Assembly (NCBI RefSeq): GCF_900176205.1
Contig: NZ_LT859959.1
Location: forward strand, 1,798,001-1,862,000
Length of the DNA stretch: 64,000 nt
Reading direction: 5' to 3'
DNA from: Bradyrhizobium sp. ORS 285
GTDB taxonomy: Bacteria > Pseudomonadota > Alphaproteobacteria > Rhizobiales > Xanthobacteraceae
The position numbers and the translations under genes were made by a program. This document shows positions 34,440 through 43,800 of this stretch, in pieces (positions within the stretch are counted from its first letter, which is position 1; every line of letters starts with the position of its first letter). The notes beneath the pieces are model-generated. The model ran no database searches, was not told the origin of the DNA, and saw only the letters and a list, made by a program, of their open reading frames with translations.

Positions 34440-34544
34440 ATGCCGTTCGATGCCATGATGGTCAGCTTTGCAGTGGTGGCGGTTTTTGTAGCCTTTGCGG
34501 CGGTCCTGCTCTGGGCCGATTCGCAGACCAAGCCTCGGACCTGA
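34440..34544 (+). CDS. Small single-pass membrane protein (34 aa)
   Basis: The 34-residue product has one hydrophobic helix (MMVSFAVVAVFVAFAAVLLW) and a short polar tail. A strong AAGAAGGGGGAGAGAG ribosome-binding region precedes the ATG, and a perfect FNR/FixK box lies 57 bases upstream. Its size and helix recall small oxidase subunits (CydX or CcoQ type), but no oxidase gene is adjacent and the sequence does not let me choose. It is too short for default gene finding. Confidence 0.7.
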   Translation: MPFDAMMVSFAVVAVFVAFAAVLLWADSQTKPRT

Positions 34545-34925
34545 CGCCGGGATACGTTCGGGCCTAAGCAGCCGACCCTCCCGCGACTGATTTCCGGGAG
34601 CGGGGGCGGCTTTGCGCAAGGCGCCGGAAGTCACCGCTGGGCCGCAAGAGAGGCTCCCGTTGGCTCCTCGGCCAGCTCACGCCTGGTCTCCGGGGCCGAT
34701 GGCTTTGGCTGCCTCCATTGATCTTCGCCGTATTTTCCTGGACAAACTGCCGATCTGCCGTATTCCGAAGGGGAAGCGGACATCGAGGGATGGGTGGTCG
34801 GGGCCGAAGGGTCGTCTGTGCCGGTGGCGATAGACGAGCCCGTGGTGCCCTGACGCCATCAGGGCCTCCGTCACCGGCTCGACATCTCCTTGGTGGGTAG
34901 GGTAGGGGCGCCTGGGAGATGCGGT
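34545..34925. other. Intergenic stretch before the second Crp-family gene
   Basis: No convincing gene is present in these 381 bases. An imperfect hairpin with a CTCCCG/CGGGAG core (34571-34610) followed by TTT could end transcription of the small gene. No FNR box occurs in the stretch. Its base composition is less skewed by codon position than in the genes. Confidence 0.45.
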
Positions 34926-35654
34926 GTGACTGAGGAGAAGAAGGCCAACAGCCGATCATCGAGCAGCGGCAAGCTATCGGTGCTGCGGCAGCATCCGATT
35001 TTTCGCGAACTCGAGCCGGATGCCCTCGATCAGCTGTGCCGTTATGCGAAGCCGACCACGCTCAAGCGCGGCGCCACCATCTTCTCAAAAGGCGACCCCG
35101 GCTCGAGCCTGTATGCAGTGATCAGCGGCACAGTCAAAATCAGCGTCTCGTCACCTGACGGCCGCAACGCCATCCTGAACCTGATCAGCGCGGGCGAGAT
35201 CTTTGGCGAGGTCGCTGTGCTCGACGGACGCGAGCGAACCGCTGACGCGACGGCCAACACGAATTGCGAAATACTGGTCATCGATCGCCGCGAGTTCCTG
35301 CCCTTCGTCAAGAGCCAGCCAGTGCTTGCGATGAAGTTCATCGAGCTGCTCTGCGATCGGTTGCGCTGGACCAGCGATCAGGTCGAGCAGGTCATCCTGC
35401 AGGATCTTCCCCGACGTCTCGCCAGTGCTCTGCTCGGTCTTACCGAGAAGCAAAAGGTCGATGCGAGCCGCACCATCGCCATCACCCAGCAGGAGATCAG
35501 CGAGATGGTGGGCATGACGCGCGAGAGCATCAACAAGCAATTGCGAGCTTGGGCTGCGCGGGACTGGGTGCGACTCGAGCACGGCGCGATTGTACTCCTG
35601 AATCCGGAGCCTCTGCGCGGTTTGGCCGAGGCCGGTGAGGACGCGGACGAATAG
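34926..35654 (+). CDS. Crp-family transcriptional regulator
   Basis: The 242-residue protein has a cyclic-nucleotide-binding-type domain (about residues 22-140, with GSSLYAVISGTVKISVSSPDG and GEIFGEVAVLDGRERTADA) and a C-terminal winged helix (ITQQEISEMVGMTRESINKQL, about 185-205). It lacks the N-terminal cysteines of FNR and the FNR-type recognition residues, so it is CRP- or Ypb/StiR-like and may bind cAMP; a Glu-x-x-x-Arg phosphate site (GEVAVLDGRERTA) is present. The start is the GTG at 34926 with a GGGAGA site. It probably acts apart from the FnrN-like gene 0.6 kb upstream. Confidence 0.85.
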   Translation: MTEEKKANSRSSSSGKLSVLRQHPIFRELEPDALDQLCRYAKPTTLKRGATIFSKGDPGSSLYAVISGTVKISVSSPDGRNAILNLISAGEIFGEVAVLDGRERTADATANTNCEILVIDRREFLPFVKSQPVLAMKFIELLCDRLRWTSDQVEQVILQDLPRRLASALLGLTEKQKVDASRTIAITQQEISEMVGMTRESINKQLRAWAARDWVRLEHGAIVLLNPEPLRGLAEAGEDADE

Positions 35655-35712
35655 GACGCGACGCCACAACCCGCGCTCTTCCAGCACAAATCTCCCGATT
35701 GCACGAACCTCG

Positions 35713-36711
35713 CTAAGCGATTTCTTGAATTCGCTTGATCATGTCCTGGTACTTCGGGCCGTATTTGTCCCAGACTGGCTTGACCGCCTTCTGGAAGGGC
35801 GCCTTGTCCGTGATTGCGATGATCTCGCTTCCGCCCGCCTTGGCCTTCTCCATGGCCTCGCGCTCGTAGGCCTTCCAGAGTTCGCGCTCTTCCACCTGAG
35901 CTTCGCGCGCGAATTTCTTGATCAATGCCTGATCTTCATTCGAAAGATTGGCCCAAGCCCGCTTCGAGAACACCAGGATCTCCGGAATGACCAGATGCTG
36001 TGTCAGCGAGTAGTAATTCGCTGCGGTGTAGTGATTGCTGAAGACATAACTCGGCGCGTTGTTCTCGGCTCCATCGATCACGCCTGTCTGCAGCGCACTG
36101 AAGACTTGCTCATAACTCATTGCCACGCCGCTCCCACCCAGCGCGTTCATCATATCGATGAAGATCGGATTGCCGATCACGCGTATCTTGAGGCCCTTGA
36201 CGTCCTCCACCTTCCGGATCGGCCTCTTGGTGTTGTAGATGCTTCGCGCGCCGGAGTTCATCCAGCAGAGGGCTACGAGGTTCGCGCTCGGATGAGCGCT
36301 GACGCGGTCGAGCAGGTCCTGCCCGATCGCGCCGTCCATCATCTTCTCGGAATGTTCGATGCTCTTGAACAGGAACGGCATGTTGACGACGTTGATGTCA
36401 TCGACGATCGGTCCCAATGATCCGGCGCTCACGCGCAGCATCTGAATCGCCCCGATCTGGGTCTGTTCGATGGTCTCCTTCTCTCCGCCGAGTTGCGCAG
36501 ATGGATACATCTGGATTGCCAGCCGGCCATTCGTCGCAGCCGCCAGCTTCTTGCCGAGGCTTTCCGTCGCTGCGACGGTTGGATAGCCGGGCGGCTGGAC
36601 ATCGGAGGCTTTGAACGCCGCATTCGATTGCGCGAGCGCGGCCGAGAACGGTGGCAGAGTCGTTGCACCGGCGATTGCGGCTGTCAATTTGATGAAGTCG
36701 CGTCTCTTCAT
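35713..36711 (-). CDS. TRAP transporter substrate-binding protein (DctP type)
   Basis: The 332-residue precursor begins with a twin-arginine-like signal (MKRRDFIKLTAAIAGATTL) and is a full-length DctP-family periplasmic binding protein: VQPPGYPTVAATESLGKKLAAA, a substrate Arg region (RSIYNTKRPIRKVEDVKGLKIRV) and the conserved helix YEQVFSALQTGVIDGAEN. TRAP systems take up dicarboxylates, sugar acids and related compounds. The two membrane subunits are not in this window, so it is an orphan here or paired elsewhere. A GntR/FCD regulator gene lies 60 bases upstream on the same strand. Confidence 0.9.
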   Translation of the reverse strand: MKRRDFIKLTAAIAGATTLPPFSAALAQSNAAFKASDVQPPGYPTVAATESLGKKLAAATNGRLAIQMYPSAQLGGEKETIEQTQIGAIQMLRVSAGSLGPIVDDINVVNMPFLFKSIEHSEKMMDGAIGQDLLDRVSAHPSANLVALCWMNSGARSIYNTKRPIRKVEDVKGLKIRVIGNPIFIDMMNALGGSGVAMSYEQVFSALQTGVIDGAENNAPSYVFSNHYTAANYYSLTQHLVIPEILVFSKRAWANLSNEDQALIKKFAREAQVEERELWKAYEREAMEKAKAGGSEIIAITDKAPFQKAVKPVWDKYGPKYQDMIKRIQEIA

Positions 36712-36771
36712 GGCGTCCCTCCGCCGACTTTTCCCTGATCGCTAGCCGAAGTCGGATGCTGCGGCCATCGT

Positions 36772-37521
36772 TTACCAGGTGGGTTGGTCGAAATACTCTG
36801 GATTGAGAGTTTGGATTTCGGAGATGTTGTCCAGAAGCCGTTCCAGATGACTTGCCATGGCGGCTCGCGCAATGTCCGGCTTGTGCTTTTCGATCGCCGC
36901 CAGGATTGATCCATGTTCAGCGATCACTTCCGACATTCGTCCGATCTGAGGCAATGTCAGTCGACGATAGCGGTCGACGTGAACCTTCACTTGCAGGATC
37001 AGCTTCCATATTCCAGGGTAGCCTGCAACCTCAGCGATACCTGCATGGAACATCTCGTCCGCTTGGTGGAAGGCTTCGCGATCCTTCGCAGCGCATGCCT
37101 CGCGCTGACGTTCGATCGTTGCGTGCAGATCGAGGAGCTGACTGGGGGACGCGCGCTCCGCCGCCGCCCTCGCGGTGGTCTCCTCGAGAGACTTGCGGAT
37201 GATGATTGTCTCTGGCAGCGCAGCAATTGGAATTCTCGATACGAAGATGCCGGACTGCGGGAAGATCTCCACCAGTCCCTCATCCGAAAGCTTCAGAATG
37301 GCTTCTCGAACAGGCGTCCGACTCACGCCATAGGCTGTTGCGATCTGTGCTTCCGAAATGGGCTCGCCCGGTCGGCGCGCCAGCGAGACCAGCTCAGCTC
37401 GGAGATCCGTATAGATGCGCGACGCGGCGGTTTCGCCGCGGCGCCGTCTGTTCCGGCGGATGCGAGAGGCGGCCGGACGCGGCACGGACGCCAATTTCCT
37501 TGGGACACGGCTGGGCATCAT
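36772..37521 (-). CDS. GntR/FCD-family transcriptional regulator
   Basis: The 249-residue protein has an N-terminal GntR winged helix (about 25-100: EAQIATAYGVSRTPVREAILKL) and a C-terminal FCD domain (about 105-225), which usually binds a metal and a carboxylate. FCD regulators tend to repress transport and catabolic genes and respond to their substrate. The next gene downstream encodes a TRAP binding protein, so an organic acid is a likely effector. An imperfect AT-rich inverted repeat (ATATACTAATATAT, 37535-37548) lies before the start and may be its operator. Confidence 0.88.
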   Translation of the reverse strand: MMPSRVPRKLASVPRPAASRIRRNRRRRGETAASRIYTDLRAELVSLARRPGEPISEAQIATAYGVSRTPVREAILKLSDEGLVEIFPQSGIFVSRIPIAALPETIIIRKSLEETTARAAAERASPSQLLDLHATIERQREACAAKDREAFHQADEMFHAGIAEVAGYPGIWKLILQVKVHVDRYRRLTLPQIGRMSEVIAEHGSILAAIEKHKPDIARAAMASHLERLLDNISEIQTLNPEYFDQPTW

Positions 37522-37863
37522 TGCTCCTCAACTGATATACTAATATATGAAACTCCCTTGGCAACAGTAAACGCCTGATACCTGAGGCATCCTCATGGTG
37601 CGATGCAAGGCTTCGGCCCCTTCCAGCAGGCATTCAGTGGAGGCGTTGGTGCGTGTGTTGCGACGATAACCGCGTTTTCGGTGACGGCCGAACAGGTGCA
37701 AATCGTGGGCGCGACGTTGCGCGTCAGGATCTTCGCCGCAGGAGGATGCGCCGGGTGATCCAGAGAGGAATGCTTCCCGGGCAGGAGACCGTCGCGTTTT
37801 GCTCATGCGACCGCTTCGCAAACGCTCTCGGCTGATGCCGTGTTTGATGTTAACAATCGGCCC
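37522..37863. other. Divergent intergenic stretch
   Basis: The first 40 bases hold the AT-rich repeat named for the GntR gene. The remaining 300 bases before the molybdopterin gene hold frames on both strands without ribosome-binding sites or recognisable products. The region could carry the promoter of the oxidoreductase gene but I see no clear motif. Confidence 0.4.
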
Positions 37864-39951
37864 ATGAACCAGCAGACTCGCATCGATATCCGCCACTCCA
37901 CCTGTCCGCACGATTGTCCGTCGGCCTGCGCGCTCGACGTGGAGGTGATTGATCAGAACACGATCGGGCGTGTTCGCGGCTCGAAACGGCAGACATATAC
38001 GGCGGGGGTCGTGTGCGCCAAGGTGGCGCGATATGCCGAGCGCATTCATCATCCCGAACGGCTCATGCATCCCATGCGTCGTGTCGGCCCCAAAGGCTCG
38101 GGCGAGTTCGCGCGCATGTCCTGGGATGAAGCGCTCGACGAGATCGCAGAGCGGTTTCTCCAGACCGAGCGTGAGTTCGGCTCGCAATCCGTCTGGCCCT
38201 ATTACTATGCGGGCACGATGGGACTCGTGATGCGAGACGGCCTCAATCGGCTCACGCACGTCAAGAAATACTCGCGGTTCTATTCGACGATCTGCGCCAA
38301 CGTCGCGCGCATCGGCTTTGCGATCGGCACCGGAAAAATTGCAGGCGTCGATCCGCGCGAGATGGCGCTGTCGGATTTAGTCGTCATCTGGGGCACGAAT
38401 CCTGTCAACACGCAAGTCAATGTCATGACCCATGCGGCGCGCGCGCGAAAAGAGCGCGGTGCCAAGATTGCGGTAGTCGATATCTACGACAACGAGACGA
38501 TGAAGCAGGCTGACATCAAGATCATCCTGCGTCCGGGCACCGATGGCGCGTTTGCGTGCGGCGTGATGCACGTTTTGTTTCGCGATGGTCATGCTGATCG
38601 CGCCTACATGGCCAAGTACACGGATTGTCCTGATGAGCTCGAGGCTCATCTGAAGACGCGCACTCCGGAATGGGCCTCGCGGATCTGCGGTGTTCCGGTG
38701 AACGAGATCGAAGCTTTTGCAAAGCTGGTCGGCGAGACCAACCGGACGTTTTTCCGTCTCGGCTATGGCTTCACCCGCAGCCGGAATGGTGCCACGCAGA
38801 TGCATGCCGCGTCCTGCATCCCCGCCGTGACCGGCGCTTGGCAATATGAGGGGGGCGGGGCGTTCTTCAACAATGCCGCTCTGTGGCACTTCGACGAGTC
38901 GATCATCGAGGGCCATGACGCGATTGATCACTCGATCCGTTTCCTCGACCAGTCGAAGATCGGGCGTATCCTGACGGGAGATCGCGACGCGCTCTGTGGT
39001 GGGCCGCCGGTCAAGGCGATGCTGATCCAGAACACGAACCCGATGACGGTGGCGCCTGAGCAGGATCTGGTTCGCCAAGGCTTCGCACGCGAGGATCTGT
39101 TCGTTGCGGTCCATGAACAATTCATGACCGAGATGGCGCAGATGGCCGACATCGTGCTGCCGGCGACGATGTTCATGGAGCACGACGACCTCTACTACGG
39201 CGGCGGCCACCAGCACATTTCGGTCGGGCCGAAGCTGATCGATCCCCCCGGTGAATGCCGTTCGAACCATGAGGTGCTGCAGGGACTGGCGCGCCGACTG
39301 GGCGCAGTTCATGCTGGCTTCGAGATGACGCCGCGCGAATTGATCGACGCGACCTTGAAGAAGAGCGGCCATGGCGACATCGCCGCGCTCGAGGCCGATG
39401 TCTGGCGCGACCTGCAGCCGGATTTTCGCACCTCGCATTATCTCGACGGCTTCGCGCACAAGGACGGCAAATTCCATTTCAAGGCGGACTGGGTCCACCC
39501 GCCGTTCGGACGGGTGATGGGCAACCCCGAGCGGATGCCGTCTCTGCCGGACCATTGGGCGGTGACCGAGGAGACGGACGAGCAGCATCCGTTCCGTCTC
39601 GCGACGAGTCCCGCGCGCTCGTTCCTCAACACGTCGTTCAACGAGACCCCATCCTCCCAGGCGCGGGAGGGGGCGCCATCGGTGATGATCCATCCGCTCG
39701 ATGCTGGCTCGCTCGGCATCGCCGAGGGCGACGTCGTGACGCTCGGCAATGCGCGCGGGCAAACCTCCCTGGTGGCCCGGTTGTTCGACGGCGTTCAGCG
39801 TGGGGTATTGATCGCTGAATCGATCCACCCGAACCGCGCTCATGTCGGCGGTCGCGGCATCAACTCGCTGACCGCGGCCGACACCGTCGCGCCCATCGGG
39901 GGCGCTGCCTTCCACGACAACAAGGTATGGCTGCGAAAATCGACGGGGTAA
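37864..39951 (+). CDS. Molybdopterin-dependent oxidoreductase, [4Fe-4S] type
   Basis: The 695-residue protein belongs to the DMSO reductase/formate dehydrogenase superfamily. An N-terminal cluster site has STCPHDCPSAC with a later Cys in GVVCAK, and is followed by YSTICANVARIG, whose Cys may ligate Mo. The dinucleotide-binding folds include DLVVIWGTNPVNTQVN and VKAMLIQNTNPMTVAPE, and the C-terminal beta-barrel starts near PFRLATSPARSFLN. No signal peptide is seen, so it is cytoplasmic. No beta or gamma subunit gene is adjacent, so its electron partner is unknown. The ATG at 37864 has no strong site; a GTG at 37840 is possible. Confidence 0.85.
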   Translation: MNQQTRIDIRHSTCPHDCPSACALDVEVIDQNTIGRVRGSKRQTYTAGVVCAKVARYAERIHHPERLMHPMRRVGPKGSGEFARMSWDEALDEIAERFLQTEREFGSQSVWPYYYAGTMGLVMRDGLNRLTHVKKYSRFYSTICANVARIGFAIGTGKIAGVDPREMALSDLVVIWGTNPVNTQVNVMTHAARARKERGAKIAVVDIYDNETMKQADIKIILRPGTDGAFACGVMHVLFRDGHADRAYMAKYTDCPDELEAHLKTRTPEWASRICGVPVNEIEAFAKLVGETNRTFFRLGYGFTRSRNGATQMHAASCIPAVTGAWQYEGGGAFFNNAALWHFDESIIEGHDAIDHSIRFLDQSKIGRILTGDRDALCGGPPVKAMLIQNTNPMTVAPEQDLVRQGFAREDLFVAVHEQFMTEMAQMADIVLPATMFMEHDDLYYGGGHQHISVGPKLIDPPGECRSNHEVLQGLARRLGAVHAGFEMTPRELIDATLKKSGHGDIAALEADVWRDLQPDFRTSHYLDGFAHKDGKFHFKADWVHPPFGRVMGNPERMPSLPDHWAVTEETDEQHPFRLATSPARSFLNTSFNETPSSQAREGAPSVMIHPLDAGSLGIAEGDVVTLGNARGQTSLVARLFDGVQRGVLIAESIHPNRAHVGGRGINSLTAADTVAPIGGAAFHDNKVWLRKSTG

Positions 39952-40069
39952 CCCGGCGCTTCGACGCTAAAACGCCAGCATTATCAGTGTTTTGAAATTC
40001 CGGCGCGGAGTATTGACTGCGCCGGGAAGGGATCTGTTTACCTCATCGCTCCGACCTGCAAAAACTCCT

Positions 40070-40120
40070 TGAGCATCGCTCATGCATGCGATACATATTT
40101 TGAGCATCGCTCAAAATATG
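40070..40120. promoter_or_regulatory. Two palindromic operator-like sites
   Basis: Site A (40070-40082) is TGAGCATCGCTCA. Site B (40094-40120) is a perfect palindrome of 12-base arms, CATATTTTGAGC and GCTCAAAATATG, around ATC; its core is identical to site A. They lie just before a ribosome-binding site (AGGAG, 40121-40125) and look like operators for a dimeric repressor. Confidence 0.65.
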
Positions 40121-40132
40121 AGGAGTCATCCA

Positions 40133-40399
40133 ATGCAGGTTCTCAGTTCTCGCGGTCCGCAGCTTTTTTCCCTCGACCTTCAGCCTTTGCTGAACGGTTT
40201 GGTCCGGGCGGCGTCTCACCTTGTGGCGGCGCGTGTTGAGCGGATCGCCAATGCTTGTGACGTCGCCGGTCTTCTGGCCGCGCGGCGAGCACGGCGGGGT
40301 GCTGGAGACCAACTCTTTCGCGCCGCCGGTCGGGAAGGGCGCCGGCTTCGCCGCGGTGGCCTGTTCGGCTGCTTCCACTATTTGAGCGAACTGAGCTGA
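40133..40399 (+). CDS. Doubtful small gene (88 aa)
   Basis: A frame of 88 codons starts at an ATG with a good AGGAG site seven bases before it, directly after a strong palindromic operator. The product begins with a hydrophobic-rich part (SLDLQPLLNGLVRAASHLVA) and then becomes arginine-rich without a recognisable fold. Codon third positions look more gene-like on the opposite strand across part of this stretch. I list it because of the start signals. It could be a short regulatory leader, a gene remnant, or noise. Confidence 0.3.
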   Translation: MQVLSSRGPQLFSLDLQPLLNGLVRAASHLVAARVERIANACDVAGLLAARRARRGAGDQLFRAAGREGRRLRRGGLFGCFHYLSELS

Positions 40400-40412
40400 C
40401 CTCCGCTCAAAT
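40380..40412. promoter_or_regulatory. Inverted repeat before the acyl-ACP synthetase region
   Basis: ATTTGAGCG (40380-40388) and CGCTCAAAT (40404-40412) are perfect 9-base inverted arms with a 15-base spacer. The arms share TTTGAGC with the palindrome at 40094-40120, so the same regulator may bind both. Confidence 0.55.
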
Positions 40413-40442
40413 CGCCGGTCCCAGCGCAACGAAGCGGTCACC

Positions 40443-40703
40443 ATGTGCTCACGTCCCATCGTTTCCGTGCAACGGCCCTCTCTCTGGATAAGCATTTTGC
40501 ACATGACCTTCGCGATATCGTTCGTGCTGGTCGGCGGCGGCATCGTTGCGCTGCCGCTGGGCTCGCAGCTACGCACTGGCTTCGCAGCAGGGCTCGTGGC
40601 GCTGGTGTGGTCCTCCCTCACGCTGGCCGACACGATGGCGCTGCTGTCGCGAAGCCCGCTGCGGAGCAGCCGGCCACGGAAACAGGTTCGTCGCCGCGCA
40701 TAA
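40443..40703 (+). CDS. Small two-helix membrane protein (86 aa)
   Basis: The 86-residue product has two hydrophobic segments (ILHMTFAISFVLVGGGIVAL and FAAGLVALVWSSLTLA) and a basic C-terminal tail (RKQVRRRA), giving an inside-ending topology. I do not recognise the family. Only a weak GAAGCGG site precedes the ATG. The gene lies between the operator-like inverted repeat and the large lipid-metabolism fusion gene on the same strand, so it may be part of that transcription unit. Confidence 0.5.
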   Translation: MCSRPIVSVQRPSLWISILHMTFAISFVLVGGGIVALPLGSQLRTGFAAGLVALVWSSLTLADTMALLSRSPLRSSRPRKQVRRRA

Positions 40704-40801
40704 GAGAGATCTCGGGCCCTACGAGTGTCTATTTCAGCACCAAGCTTCAACGCTCTTGCGATCCTTGCGGCCAAGCTGCCGCAGCACACCAGGAAACGAC
40801 C

Positions 40802-43800
40802 ATGATCAAGCAGTTGATGTCCTCGCGCCGCTTCGCCCCGCTGTTCTGGGCGCAGTTCTCTTCGGCGCTGAATGACAACGTCCTGAAGAATGCGCTCGTC
40901 ATCATGCTGCTCTATGGCGCGGTCACGTCCCACGGCGATGCGCTGGTGACCGTGGCCGGCGCTGTCTTCATTTTTCCGTTCTTCATCCTGTCCGGGCTCG
41001 GGGGCGAGCTGGCGGATCGCTACGTGAAGGGCGTCGTCGCCCGCCGGCTGAAGTTTGCCGAGATCTTCGCCGCCGGCTTCGCGGCGCTCGGCTTCTTCCT
41101 GCATTCGGTTCCGCTGCTGTTCGTTGCCCTTGGCATGTTCGGAATCATCGCCGCGCTGTTCGGCCCGGTGAAATACGCCATGCTGCCGGATCAACTCACG
41201 GTCGGCGAGCTCGCCACCGGCAATGCGCTGGTCGAAGGCGCGACCTTCATGGCGATCCTCATCGGTACGATCGCCGGCGGCCAACTGGTCTCCGGCTCCT
41301 CGCATATGGGCTGGGTCGCGCTCGCGGTGATCGGCCTTGCCGTGATCTCCTGGGCGTCCGCCTCGCGCATTCCGCACACCGCGCCGTCCGCCCCGGATCT
41401 CTGCATCACGGCCAATCCCTGGAGCTCGACGTCGCATCTGTTGAAGTCGCTCTATGCCGCGCCGCGGCTGTGGGACGGCATGGTGATCGTGTCGTGGTTC
41501 TGGCTGGTCGGCGCCGTCGTGCTGTCGCTGCTGCCGGCGCTGGTCAAGGATGTGGTCGGCGGCACCGAAGGCGTCGTCACGCTGTGCCTTGCGATCTTCG
41601 CGGTCGGCATCGCCATCGGCTCGCTGTTCGCCGCCAGCCTCAGCCATGTCCGCCCGAATCTCGCTCTGGTGCCGCTCGGCGCCATCATCATGGGCGTGCT
41701 CGGTCTCGATCTGTCCTGGGCTATCGCGACCACGGACACCGCAAAGGGTCTCACGCCGCTCGGCTTCATCGGCTCCTGGGCAGGCGCCCGCATGCTGATC
41801 GATTTCGCGTTGTTCGCGTTCGGCGGCGGTCTGTTCGTGGTGCCGGCGTTTGCCGCCGTGCAGGCCTGGTCGGAGTCCAATGAGCGCGCCCGTGTCATCG
41901 CCGCCGGCAACGTGCTGCAAGCGGCGTTCATGGTGGTCGGCTCGCTCGGCGTGGCTCTTCTTCAAGCTGCAGGCGTCTCGATCGCCTGGATCTTCTTCGG
42001 CCTTGCGCTGGCGAGCTTCGGCGCCGTCTGGTTCGTCCTGAACAAATGGGGCCGCGAGGGCGTGCGCGACTTCGGCGCGATGCTGTTCCGCGCGCTGTTC
42101 CGCACTGAGGTGCGCGGGCTGGAAAACCTTCCGCCGGTGGGCACCCGGATGCTGATCGCGCCGAACCATGTCAGCCTGATCGATGGTCCGCTGCTGCATG
42201 CGGTGTTGCCGATCGATGCGACCTTCGCTGTCGACACCGGCATCTCCAAAGCCTGGTGGGCGAAGGTCTTCCTGAAGCTGGTGAGCCACATCACGATCGA
42301 TCCGACGAAGCCGCTCGGCGCGCGCGACCTCATCAAGCTGGTGGCGAGCCAAGAGCCGGTGGTGATCTTCCCGGAAGGCCGCATCACGGTGTCGGGCTCG
42401 CTGATGAAGGTCTATGATGGCACGGCGATGATCGCCGACAAGGCCGACGCCGTCGTCGTGCCCGTGCGCATCGAGGGCGCCCAGCGCTCGCATCTCAGCT
42501 ATCTCAAGGACGGCCAGATCAAGCGGTCCTGGTTTCCCAAGGTGACGGTGACGATCCTGCCGCCGGTCAAGCTCACGATTGACGCAGCCCTCAAAGGCAA
42601 GACTCGTCGCAATGCAGCCGGCGCGGCGCTGCAGGACGTCATGATCGACGCGATGGTCAAGAACGCCATGCTCGACCGCACCTTGTTCGAGGCGCTGGCG
42701 CATGCCCATCGCGACCATGACACCGGCAAGGTCATGATCGAGGATCCGCTCGGCACCAAGCTGACCTATCGCAAGCTGCTGCTTGGCGCGCAGGTGCTCA
42801 GCCGCAAGCTCGAGCACGGCACCATGGTCGGCGAGAACATCGGCGTGCTGCTGCCGAACTCCGCCGGCGTCGCTGTCGTGTTCATGGCGCTGCAGTCGAT
42901 CGGTCGCGTTCCGGCGATGCTCAACTTCTCCGCCGGCCCGGTGAACGTGCTGGCTGCGATGAAGGCTGCGCAGGTCACGACGGTGCTGACCTCGCGCGGC
43001 TTCATCGAGAAGGGCAAGCTCGACAAGCTGATTGCCGCGATCGAGGGTCAGGCCCGTCTGGTTTATCTGGAGGACGTCAAGGCCTCCGTCGGCGCGGTCG
43101 ACAAGATCAAGGGCATTCTCGACGGCAGCAAGCCGCGCGTCCCGCGTAACGCCGATCACCCAGCCGTGATTCTGTTCACCTCGGGCTCGGAGGGGACTCC
43201 AAAGGGCGTCGTGCTGTCCCACCGCAACATCCTGGCCAATGCCGCACAGGCGCTGGCGCGGGTCGATGCCAATGCTAACGGTCTTGTGTTCAACGTTTTG
43301 CCGGTGTTCCACTCCTTCGGCCTCACCGGCGGCATGATGATGCCCATGTTGGCGGGCATCCCGATCTACATGTATCCGTCGCCGTTGCATTACCGGATCG
43401 TGCCGGAGTTGATCTACCAGACCGGCGCCACCATTCTGTTCGGCACCGACACCTTCCTGACCGGTTATGCCCGCTCCGCCCATGCCTATGATTTCCGCAC
43501 GCTGCGGCTGGTCATTGCGGGCGCAGAGCCGGTCAAGGATCGCACACGGCAGATCTACATGGAGCGCTATGGCATCCGCGTTCTCGAAGGCTACGGCGTC
43601 ACGGAGACTGCGCCGGTGCTGGCGATGAATACGCCGATGGCCAACCGCGTCGGCACCGTCGGCCGCCTCTCGCCGCTGATGGAGTACCGGTTGGATAAGG
43701 TGCCGGGCATCGAGGAGGGCGGCCGTCTCTCGGTCCGCGGTCCCAACGTCATGCTCGGCTATGTCAGGGCGGAAAACCCCGGCGTGCTCGAAGCACTTCC

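Noticed and set aside
34677..34874. 65-codon minus-strand frame
   Set aside because: No ribosome-binding site, no recognisable product and opposite to the local gene direction.
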